A stretch of 13,224 nt of DNA from Acholeplasmataceae bacterium. Lineage in GTDB: Bacteria; Bacillota_I; Bacilli_A; Acholeplasmatales; Acholeplasmataceae. A program made the translations under genes and the position numbers. The notes beneath the pieces were generated by a model. It was not told the DNA's origin. It searched no databases and saw only the letters and a list, made by a program, of their open reading frames with translations. The stretch lies in contig JALNWO010000029.1 in the NCBI GenBank assembly GCA_023230825.1, positions 1-13,224 of the forward strand, given 5' to 3'. Positions 8,132 through 13,224 of the stretch are shown here, one piece after another. The stretch's first letter is position 1; the number at the start of each line of letters is the position of its first letter.

Positions 8132-9202
8132 TTAATACAATATGCCTTCTCCTTGAGCCATCGTTTCTGACTTGATGTCGATGCTCCAGCCACAGGCTTG
8201 TACTGCTAGTTTTACGTTTTGACCTAATTTGCCAATTGCTAATGAGAGTTGATCATCTGGTACAATTGCAAGGGCACTTTTTTCTTTGGGATTGACATGC
8301 GTTACCGCAACCACTTCAGCTGGCTGCAACGCATTGGCAATCAATTCCTTTTCGTTGTCACTCCAACGGAAAAGGTCAATTTTTTCATCACTTAAAGATT
8401 TGACAATTTCTTTAATCCGACTACCACCTTCACCGACGCTTGCGCCAATGGGGTCGACTTTAGGATCATTTGATTTCACACCAATTTTTGCCCGATCACC
8501 CGGATCACGAGAAATACCCATAATTTCGATAATGCCATCTTTAATTTCAGGAATAAAGTTTTCCATTAAACGAATAATTAAACTTGGATGTGAACGACTA
8601 ACAAAGACTTTTGGCCATTTTGTTTTCATTTCCACATCAGAAACATAGACACGAACATGGTCTCCAGTGTGAAAGACGTCTTTTGGTAATGCTTCTTTTT
8701 TGGGCAACAATGTCGTTAAATCTCTACCAATGTCTAAACGATAATGATCATCTTGAACATCAATAACACGGGCAGTAATCATCTCATGCTCCAATGCTTT
8801 AAAATGATGATACAAGTTTTCTTTTTGGCTTTTCACTAAATTTTCATTTAAACGGGACTTAAAGTCACGAACCGCATAATGACTAAAATCTTTTGGATCA
8901 ATTTTTTCTTCGAGAATATCTCCGACTTTAATCCGCGAATTAATTTTTTTAGCATCATGTAATTCCATTTGCGAATATGTTTTATCCGCCTCTAAATCTG
9001 GTTCGTCAACAACTAAGTATTGTTTATAAACTAATATTTCGTTTCTTTCTTCGCGAAATTCCACACGACAAGAACGAACATCGTGTGCTCGTCTGCATCC
9101 AGCAATTAATCCTTCAGTAAAAGCTTCAAATACTTGTTCTCTTGTCAATTGTTTTTCTTCTGCTACTGCATCGATATTATCAAAAAATGCTTTACTAATC
9201 AT
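8132..9202 (-). CDS. nusA: Transcription termination/antitermination factor NusA
   Basis: An RNA polymerase-bound factor that modulates pausing, termination and antitermination. The 356 residues match the short Gram-positive form, without the C-terminal acidic repeats of E. coli NusA. Order: N-terminal polymerase-binding domain (1-125, including EAFTEGLIAGCRRAH), S1 domain (about 133-203), KH1 (about 225-285, with GASVGEGGSRIKEI) and KH2 (about 300-345, with LAIGKLGQNVKLA). All RNA-binding motifs look intact. ATG at 9202 follows AAGGGTGA by about 4 bases, and the rimP stop lies 11 bases before it, within the same TAAAGGG stretch. The position between rimP and ylxR is the classic one. Confidence 0.96.
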   Translation of the reverse strand: MISKAFFDNIDAVAEEKQLTREQVFEAFTEGLIAGCRRAHDVRSCRVEFREERNEILVYKQYLVVDEPDLEADKTYSQMELHDAKKINSRIKVGDILEEKIDPKDFSHYAVRDFKSRLNENLVKSQKENLYHHFKALEHEMITARVIDVQDDHYRLDIGRDLTTLLPKKEALPKDVFHTGDHVRVYVSDVEMKTKWPKVFVSRSHPSLIIRLMENFIPEIKDGIIEIMGISRDPGDRAKIGVKSNDPKVDPIGASVGEGGSRIKEIVKSLSDEKIDLFRWSDNEKELIANALQPAEVVAVTHVNPKEKSALAIVPDDQLSLAIGKLGQNVKLAVQACGWSIDIKSETMAQGEGILY

Positions 9203-9213
9203 ATTATCACCCT

Positions 9214-9654
9214 TTATACTTTTACGGAAGTTCGCATATTTTTAACAGTTGCGTACGGAATTTGAATTTTCCGGATCCGTCCTTTTTGGTTAATTTCTAA
9301 TTCAATCACGCCTTCATTAAAGGCTCTTAAGAATCCCACTCCTCGGTAGATGTCGGCCTCTAAATAAATATATTTATCAATGGCTTTTTCTACTTCTTCA
9401 GCTGTCTTCAAAGGCCGTTCAGCACCCAATGATGACAGTTCCAAATAATAATCAGGATCGATATCATCGTCGTCAAGTTGTGCAACAAATTCTAAATGAA
9501 TGGCTTCTAAATCATTAATATTCATCGTTTCTGTGTCAAGAAGAATTTCAACAATTTTTTCACCAAACTCCTTTTTTGTTCGAATGCTATAAATTGTAAG
9601 ACCATGTTTAGCTAAGATGGGATTGAGTTTTTCTTCGAGTTTTTTAAAGTTCAT
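9214..9654 (-). CDS. rimP: Ribosome maturation factor RimP
   Basis: A 146-residue protein needed for 30S subunit assembly, particularly for binding of S12 and the 16S central pseudoknot. It has the N-terminal alpha/beta domain ending in DPDYYLELSSLGAERPL, a match to the family motif YxLEVSSPGxxRPL with A in place of P, and a C-terminal SH3-like barrel (about 85-146) that would contact S12. The substitution of the motif proline by alanine is mild. ATG at 9654 is preceded by GAGGT about 8 bases upstream. This is the first gene of the operon; its leader carries a hairpin at 9673-9697 and the promoter lies at 9711-9739. Confidence 0.94.
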   Translation of the reverse strand: MNFKKLEEKLNPILAKHGLTIYSIRTKKEFGEKIVEILLDTETMNINDLEAIHLEFVAQLDDDDIDPDYYLELSSLGAERPLKTAEEVEKAIDKYIYLEADIYRGVGFLRAFNEGVIELEINQKGRIRKIQIPYATVKNMRTSVKV

Positions 9655-9672
9655 TTTTATACCTCAATAAAA

Positions 9673-9697
9673 TGAGTGGAAATCATCATCCCACTCA
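9673..9697 (-). promoter_or_regulatory. rimP leader hairpin, possible attenuator
   Basis: TGAGTGG (9673-9679) and CCACTCA (9691-9697) pair around an 11-base loop. On the minus strand the stem is followed by TTTTATTG and then the rimP ribosome site GAGGT. It lies in the first 35 or so transcribed bases. The short U-run makes it look like a weak terminator or an RNA-stabilising stem; the sequence does not tell which. Confidence 0.5.
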
Positions 9698-9710
9698 CAT
9701 TTAGGCTTTT

Positions 9711-9739
9711 ATTATAACATTTTTTAAAATGAATTACAA
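9711..9739 (-). promoter_or_regulatory. Promoter of the rimP-nusA-infB operon
   Basis: Minus-strand TTGTAA (9739-9734), a 17-bp spacer and TATAAT (9716-9711), with TG one base before the -10 (an extended -10 element). The start of transcription should be near 9704. It stands back to back with the znuA promoter, separated by a T-rich tract (about 9741-9786) that could act as an UP-like element; no gene is seen in this 226-base gap. Confidence 0.8.
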
Positions 9740-9806
9740 TTTATTACGATCTTTTTTTCGTTTTTTTTATTTGTTTCTTTTCTTTAAAAAACATTGATCA
9801 ACATTT

Positions 9807-9827
9807 AATTGCGAACGATTTGCAATT
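9807..9827 (+). promoter_or_regulatory. Upstream zinc-regulator operator (probable Zur box 1)
   Basis: The palindrome TTGCGAACGATTTGCAA (9809-9825) extends to AATTGC/GCAATT at its edges. It differs in one base from the second copy at 9852-9868. Its right half covers the -35 of the znuA promoter, so a bound protein would block RNA polymerase. Assignment to the downstream Fur-family regulator is inference from position. Confidence 0.75.
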
Positions 9828-9847
9828 ACATCTAACTGTGTTATAAT
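9820..9847 (+). promoter_or_regulatory. Promoter of the znuACB-zur operon
   Basis: The -10 is TATAAT (9842-9847) with TG one base before it (9839-9840). The best -35 is TTGCAA (9820-9825) at 16 bp, weak and embedded in operator 1. The extended -10 can compensate for a poor -35. Transcription should start near 9854, inside operator 2. Confidence 0.78.
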
Positions 9848-9851
9848 TTAG

Positions 9852-9868
9852 TTGCAAACGATTTGCAA
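9852..9868 (+). promoter_or_regulatory. Downstream zinc-regulator operator (probable Zur box 2)
   Basis: TTGCAAACGATTTGCAA is a perfect 7-3-7 palindrome covering the likely transcription start and ending just before the znuA ribosome site. Its centre is 43 bp from the centre of box 1, about four helical turns, so two dimers would sit on the same face of the DNA. Confidence 0.78.
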
Positions 9869-9880
9869 AAGGAGTTTTTT

Positions 9881-10789
9881 ATGAAAAGACTTATTTTACT
9901 AGTTACTTTCATTTTCTTTGGGATTTTTTTCACTGCTTGCGATACAAAAAGCGAACATCCTGATGTAGTCACAACGATGTTTGTACACTACGATATCGTC
10001 CGTCAGCTAGCAGATGACTATTTAACTGTTGAACTACTCATTCCTTTAGGGGCGGATGTTCATTCTTTTGAAGCAACGAGTAAAGATATTGTTAAAATTA
10101 AAAATGCGAAACTATTTCTCTTTACTAGTCTAGAGCTTGACACATGGATTCAAGATGAGAAAACAATTGGCGGTGATCAGACGGTTGTAGTCAATATGTC
10201 GCAAAGTTATGAACTTGATTTAGAAATAGTGGATGAACACGATGAACTCCATTATTGGGTGGATCCAATTATTTTCACTCAAATGATTGATTATGTTTTA
10301 GACCATCTTCTTTTGATAGATCCTGAACATGCAGATCACTACCAACGAAACGCAAACCTTTACAAACAACAAGTTCTTGACTTACATAATGATTTTATAA
10401 CATCTTCTTTATCACAATCAACACTTTATTTTGCTGGTCATAACGCTTTTGGTCTTTTTGGCTTACGATACGACCTGACTTTCGTATCCTTATTTCCTGA
10501 ATTTAAACCGGATGATGATTTAACAAGTCAGGAAATAATCTCTTTTTCTAACGCTATACGAGAAGCTCAAACAACCTTTTTATTTAGTGAGGCTCTGATT
10601 GAACCAAAAGCTGCAAAAGCCATTCAAAATCATTTAAGAACACAAAACTATCAGTTATCATTATTAGAACTTCATACTTATCACAATGTCAGTCAAAGCG
10701 ATTGGAATCAAAAGATAACTTACGCTGATTTATTTGCACGAAATATTGACCAACTTAAACAAGGATTAGGAGTCAGAGACAATGATTAA
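9881..10789 (+). CDS. znuA: Zinc ABC transporter substrate-binding lipoprotein (ZnuA/AdcA-like)
   Basis: A cluster A-I metal-binding lipoprotein that captures Zn2+ outside the cell for ZnuB/ZnuC. Its 302 residues begin with a signal peptide ending in the lipobox FTAC, with lipidated C20. Three histidine ligands are in the expected places: H61 in GADVHSFEATSKD, H124 in DELHYWVDP and H187 in FAGHNAFG. A fourth acidic ligand may be E263. Histidine rather than glutamate at the third site favours zinc over manganese. The His-rich loop of many ZnuA proteins is reduced to DEHDELH. ATG at 9881 follows AAAAGGAG by 7 bases; an in-frame TTG at 9863 is rejected because it lies in the operator and would spoil the signal peptide. 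The end overlaps znuC by 8 bases. Zinc is well supported, not proven. Confidence 0.9.
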   Translation: MKRLILLVTFIFFGIFFTACDTKSEHPDVVTTMFVHYDIVRQLADDYLTVELLIPLGADVHSFEATSKDIVKIKNAKLFLFTSLELDTWIQDEKTIGGDQTVVVNMSQSYELDLEIVDEHDELHYWVDPIIFTQMIDYVLDHLLLIDPEHADHYQRNANLYKQQVLDLHNDFITSSLSQSTLYFAGHNAFGLFGLRYDLTFVSLFPEFKPDDDLTSQEIISFSNAIREAQTTFLFSEALIEPKAAKAIQNHLRTQNYQLSLLELHTYHNVSQSDWNQKITYADLFARNIDQLKQGLGVRDND

Positions 10790-11450
10790 ATACGATAATG
10801 TTAACATCTATTTCGGGAACTTTCATGTATTAAAAGATATTAATTTTCAGATTAAGCATGGTGATTTCCTTCATATTATTGGCCCCAATGGCAGCGGAAA
10901 AACAACTCTTATCCGCAGTTTAATTGGCCTTTTAAAACCCACTACTGGACATATTCAATTAGGAACTTTTCATATGGGTTATTTACCGCAAAAACTTAAT
11001 TTAAAAAACAAACTACCGATGACTGTTCAAGAAGTGATTTATAGTGGTTTTAAAAAGCAGTCACTAATTCCTAAAAAGAAAGATTGTGATTTAATCCAAT
11101 CATGGTTAGAAAAAATGGAAATCCCCCATTTATTTAATCATAGTATGAACCATTTATCAGGCGGCCAACAACAACGGGTTTATTTAATTAGAGCATTAAT
11201 CTCAGAACCAGATGTCTTAGTTTTAGATGAACCCACATCTGCCTTAGACCCCTCTTTTCGAGAAAAATTTTATCAGTTACTCCACGATTTACAAACGAAG
11301 AAGCAAACAACCATTATTCATGTCACCCATGATTTAACAGATATGATTCATTCCGATAGTTTAGTGATGGTTGTTGATCAAACGATTAAGTTTTGGGGAA
11401 GCAACCTTGATTATCAACATTATGAAAAAGGAGGACATCACCATGTTTAG
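10782..11450 (+). CDS. znuC: Zinc ABC transporter ATP-binding protein (ZnuC-like)
   Basis: The cytoplasmic ATPase that drives metal import. Its 222 residues contain Walker A GPNGSGKT (34-41), Q-loop Q70 in YLPQK, signature LSGGQQQR (125-132), Walker B VLVLDE (145-150), D-loop SALD and H-loop H183 in HVTHD, all intact. AGGAG lies 9 bases before the ATG, and the gene overlaps znuA by 8 bases and znuB by 8 bases, so the three are translationally coupled. The C-terminus ends KGGHHHV; a histidine-ended tail is common in zinc ABC ATPases and could bind metal. Here that tail is encoded by the ribosome site of znuB (AAAGGAGG then CATCACCAT). Specificity for zinc rests on the neighbours. Confidence 0.94.
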   Translation: MIKYDNVNIYFGNFHVLKDINFQIKHGDFLHIIGPNGSGKTTLIRSLIGLLKPTTGHIQLGTFHMGYLPQKLNLKNKLPMTVQEVIYSGFKKQSLIPKKKDCDLIQSWLEKMEIPHLFNHSMNHLSGGQQQRVYLIRALISEPDVLVLDEPTSALDPSFREKFYQLLHDLQTKKQTTIIHVTHDLTDMIHSDSLVMVVDQTIKFWGSNLDYQHYEKGGHHHV

Positions 11451-12258
11451 TTTACTCCAATACGATTTTATTATTCATGCCCTTTTCATTGGCCTTTCCC
11501 TCGCTTTATCAGCAGCTTTAATTAGCCCTTTTTTAGTCTTAAATCAGCAGGCAATGATTGCGGATGGCTTAGCTCATGTCAGTTTTGCGGGTTTAGTTAT
11601 TGGTTTGTTGTTTGCTAACCAACCCTTGATTATTGCAATTCCTTTTGTCATTCTTGCTTCACTACTTATTAAGTACTTAGCAACGTCTGATAAAATGAAT
11701 AGTGATGCCGCGATTGGCTTGGTTGCGAGTGTTTCTTTCGCGATTGGTCTGATTGTTATTAAAAAGAGTTCTGGTTTTCATCTTTCTGCGGAAAGTATGT
11801 TAGTCGGTAATATCTTTACTGCAACTCGTTTAGATTTAATTTTATCGTTAATAACAAGTGGACTTATTTTAATTTTTATCCTACGTTTTTACCGCCCTTT
11901 ATTTTTAATGACGTATGATGATGAATATGCGAAGTTTGCCAAAATCAAAGGAAAGACATTGGGTTATCTACTTTCATTGTTATCAGCCGTTTTTATTGTT
12001 ATTGGGGTCAGAACCATCGGCACTTTACTTATTTCTGCTTTCATTGTTTTTCCATCTATTTTAGCCAGTCAATGGACCAAGAGTTTTAGAATGACAGTTA
12101 TTTTAGGGGTAATTATAAGTCTAGTTGTAGTTATTACCGGTATTTTTGTTGCTCATCCTTTAGAAATACCTGTTGGGTCCACCATTGTTGTTTTATATGC
12201 TGTTTTACTTCTTTTCATGTTAGCGATCAAAAGATTGTTTCATATAAAAGCATCATAA
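11443..12258 (+). CDS. znuB: Zinc ABC transporter permease (ZnuB-like, ABC-3 family)
   Basis: An integral membrane permease of 271 residues that would work as a homodimer with ZnuC. I count about eight hydrophobic segments spread over the length, starting with a helix at residues 10-30 and ending with one near 245-265. Family-typical stretches are ADGLAHVSFAGLVIG near residue 40, the DAAIGLVASVSFAIGLIVI helix, and RTIGTLLISAFIVFPS, which matches the conserved VGxLLVxALLVxPA region of ABC-3 permeases. ATG at 11443 is chosen because AAGGAGG lies 8 bases upstream and the alignment starts there; the open frame reaches further upstream only as overlap with znuC. Zur follows after 56 bases. Confidence 0.94.
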   Translation: MFSLLQYDFIIHALFIGLSLALSAALISPFLVLNQQAMIADGLAHVSFAGLVIGLLFANQPLIIAIPFVILASLLIKYLATSDKMNSDAAIGLVASVSFAIGLIVIKKSSGFHLSAESMLVGNIFTATRLDLILSLITSGLILIFILRFYRPLFLMTYDDEYAKFAKIKGKTLGYLLSLLSAVFIVIGVRTIGTLLISAFIVFPSILASQWTKSFRMTVILGVIISLVVVITGIFVAHPLEIPVGSTIVVLYAVLLLFMLAIKRLFHIKAS

Positions 12259-12278
12259 ATTTATGTTAAAATAAATAA

Positions 12279-12301
12279 GAAAGGAGAGATTGTTCTTACA
12301 A
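12279..12301 (+). promoter_or_regulatory. Distant ribosome site and hairpin before zur
   Basis: GAAAGGAGA (12279-12287) is the only Shine-Dalgarno sequence before zur, but the zur ATG is about 28 bases further on. Between them GATTGT (12288-12293 after a shared A) and ACAATC (12298-12303) pair around TCTT. If this 6-bp hairpin forms, the ribosome site comes within about 11 bases of the start. This could be a spacer-shortening structure or a regulatory switch. Confidence 0.45.
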
Positions 12302-12314
12302 TCAAACATCCAAT

Positions 12315-12683
12315 ATGCGAATGACTTCTCAAAGAAAACAAATATTAAATCTTTTAAAACTTGCGAAAAGACCGTTAAGTGCTGAAATGATTTACGAACA
12401 ACTCCCCCATGATGCACTTAACTTATCAACTGTTTATCGAACTTTAGATTTATTTTTTAAAGAAAAAATGGTTGCGAAAAGTTTTATGCAACAAACAACT
12501 TATTATTACTTAAACGAAGAGAAACACCATCATTATATGATTTGCCTAGGCTGTCAAAAAATGATTGAAATTGCCTGTCATCTTGATGATATGGAAAAAG
12601 ATTTAGCCGATAAACACCACTTCGATATTAAATATCATGACATGACGGTATACGGCTATTGTCAAGCATGTCAAAACAAGTGA
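12315..12683 (+). CDS. zur: Fur-family metalloregulator, probable Zur
   Basis: A 122-residue Fur-family repressor, probably sensing Zn2+ and repressing its own operon. The winged helix covers residues 3-65 with the recognition helix in NLSTVYRTLDLF. The dimerisation domain has the sensory HHHYMICLGC segment (H71-H73, C77, C80) and YGYCQAC (C116, C119); the four cysteines would form the structural zinc site. The N-terminus is unusually short: the protein starts at MRMTSQR, where relatives have 10-20 residues before the RxTxQR motif, and no in-frame start lies further upstream after the stop at 12276. The second ATG (12321) is a less likely alternative. Zur rather than PerR or Fur is inferred from the znu neighbours. 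A terminator follows 8 bases after the stop. Confidence 0.87.
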   Translation: MRMTSQRKQILNLLKLAKRPLSAEMIYEQLPHDALNLSTVYRTLDLFFKEKMVAKSFMQQTTYYYLNEEKHHHYMICLGCQKMIEIACHLDDMEKDLADKHHFDIKYHDMTVYGYCQACQNK

Positions 12684-12690
12684 TACAAAG

Positions 12691-12716
12691 AAAACACCCT
12701 GCGGCAGGGTGTTTTT
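12691..12716 (+). terminator. Intrinsic terminator of the znu-zur operon
   Basis: AAAACACCCTG (12691-12701) and CAGGGTGTTTT (12705-12715) form a perfect 11-bp stem with a CGG loop and a T-run (12712-12716). Strong rho-independent terminator. The symmetric A and T arms mean it may also work weakly on the minus strand. Confidence 0.93.
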
Positions 12717-12739
12717 GTATTTATACTATAAAATGTATC

Positions 12740-12760
12740 AAAAAAAGGCTAACGCCTTTT
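12740..12760 (-). terminator. Intrinsic terminator of the aldo/keto reductase gene
   Basis: On the minus strand AAAAGGC (12760-12754 read as AAAAGGC) pairs with GCCTTTT (12749-12743) around a GTTA loop, followed by seven T in total (12746-12740). It starts one base after the reductase stop codon and faces the znu terminator, so the two convergent units are separated by paired terminators. Confidence 0.85.
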
Positions 12761-12761
12761 C

Positions 12762-13224
12762 TTAATAATTTCTTTCTGTTTCATCAAGTTTGACTACATC
12801 TTCTGGTTTAATCTGAAAATCAACTTGACTATTTTCAATGATTCTTGCTTCACTCACTGTTTTTGGTAATGGTAATGTATCTTTTTCTAAACAATATCGG
12901 ATTAACAATTGAGCAGGTGTTTTTTTATATTCTTTTGCTAATGCCAAAATGAGTGGATGATCTAAAGCTTTCCCTGTTCCTAGAGGCGAATAGGCTTCTA
13001 CTAAAATACCTTTTTCTTTACAATATGTGACCGTTTCCTTTTGGGGATGGCCAACATGAAATTTAATTTGATTCACATGAGGAACAAAATTTAAGTGGGT
13101 GATGATATTTTCAATATCTGAAGGTGAAAAATTGGAAACACCAATGGCACGAATTTTCCCTGCTTCGTACAGTTCAGTCATTGCTCTAAAGGCTTCAACA
13201 TTACCAGCATCACAATTTTTTCCC
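12762..13224 (-). CDS. Aldo/keto reductase, C-terminal part (5' end outside window)
   Basis: The frame is open from the right window edge to TAA at 12762, giving the last 153 residues or so of an NADPH-dependent aldo/keto reductase; the family is usually 270-290 residues. It reads through AFRAMTELYEAGKIRAIGVSN, a hallmark (A)MxxLyxxGKxRAIGVSNF stretch, then VNQIKFHVGHPQKE and EAYSPLGTG, which contribute to cofactor binding, TPAQLLIRYCLEKD, and PLPKTVSEARIIEN, the NADPH phosphate-binding segment. ATG at 13181 is internal and not the start. The catalytic Asp, Tyr, Lys and His are in the missing N-terminal half, so activity cannot be judged. Layout resembles AKR5 (YvgN/YtbE-like) reductases; the substrate is unknown. 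The gene is unrelated to the zinc operon it faces. Confidence 0.92.
   Translation of the reverse strand, partial: GKNCDAGNVEAFRAMTELYEAGKIRAIGVSNFSPSDIENIITHLNFVPHVNQIKFHVGHPQKETVTYCKEKGILVEAYSPLGTGKALDHPLILALAKEYKKTPAQLLIRYCLEKDTLPLPKTVSEARIIENSQVDFQIKPEDVVKLDETERNY

Noticed and set aside
8286..8648. Plus-strand open frame opposite nusA
   Set aside because: Entirely antisense to well-conserved nusA with no ribosome site or family likeness; the same applies to open frames at 4678-4953, 5868-6056 and 7361-7561.
9741..9790. T-rich tract between the divergent promoters as a terminator or repeat
   Set aside because: No stem precedes the T-runs; an AT-rich UP-like role is the most that can be said.
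12290..12385. 31-codon TTG-started frame overlapping the start of zur
   Set aside because: The ribosome site is only 3 bases from the TTG and the peptide has no recognisable feature; kept only as a remote alternative for the distant ribosome site.
180..12683. Possible Mycoplasma code (TGA as tryptophan)
   Set aside because: TGA serves as the stop of ylxQ, fmt and zur at the expected protein ends, and tryptophans are encoded by TGG.
12681..12739. TGATACA / TGTATCA inverted repeat around the znu terminator, suggestive of mobile-element ends
   Set aside because: Only 7 bases, includes the zur stop codon, no transposase and no target duplication; probably chance in AT-rich DNA.

Overview
The window is AT-rich chromosomal DNA from a low-GC Gram-positive bacterium (Bacilli or Erysipelotrichia-like, possibly a Mollicutes-related lineage). 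The evidence is the Firmicute-style nusA cluster with ylxR and an L7Ae-type ylxQ, strong AGGAGG-type ribosome binding sites, a lipoprotein metal-binding protein and a YutG-type PgpA. TGA ends several genes (ylxQ, fmt, zur), so the standard bacterial code applies and not the Mycoplasma code. I cannot name the species.

Bases 1-169 hold, on the minus strand, a strong promoter (TTGACA, 17 bp, TATGAT) followed by a SAM-I-type riboswitch. Its hairpin switch reaches the window edge, so the controlled gene, presumably for methionine or SAM metabolism, lies outside.

Bases 180-9739 are one minus-strand operon read from right to left: rimP, nusA, ylxR, ylxQ, infB, rbfA, then priA, fmt, a pgpA-like gene and a membrane protein with a degenerate HD-GYP domain. 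The first six genes serve transcription elongation, translation initiation and ribosome assembly. PriA restarts replication forks, Fmt formylates initiator tRNA and PgpA makes phosphatidylglycerol. Genes overlap or touch almost throughout; the main break is a cUUCGg hairpin with a U-run between rbfA and priA. The promoter upstream of rimP has an extended -10 and a leader hairpin.

Bases 9807-12716 carry a divergent plus-strand zinc uptake operon: lipoprotein ZnuA, ATPase ZnuC, permease ZnuB and a Fur-family regulator (probable Zur), closed by a terminator. Two near-identical 17-base palindromes flank the promoter core and are the likely Zur operators, giving a simple autoregulated zinc-starvation circuit.

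Bases 12740-13224 hold the 3' part of a minus-strand aldo/keto reductase gene and its terminator; its 5' end is beyond the window.

The least ordinary items are the catalytically degraded HD-GYP membrane protein with no canonical start codon where its N-terminus should be, the SAM riboswitch, the paired zinc operators, and the hairpin between the zur Shine-Dalgarno sequence and its start codon.
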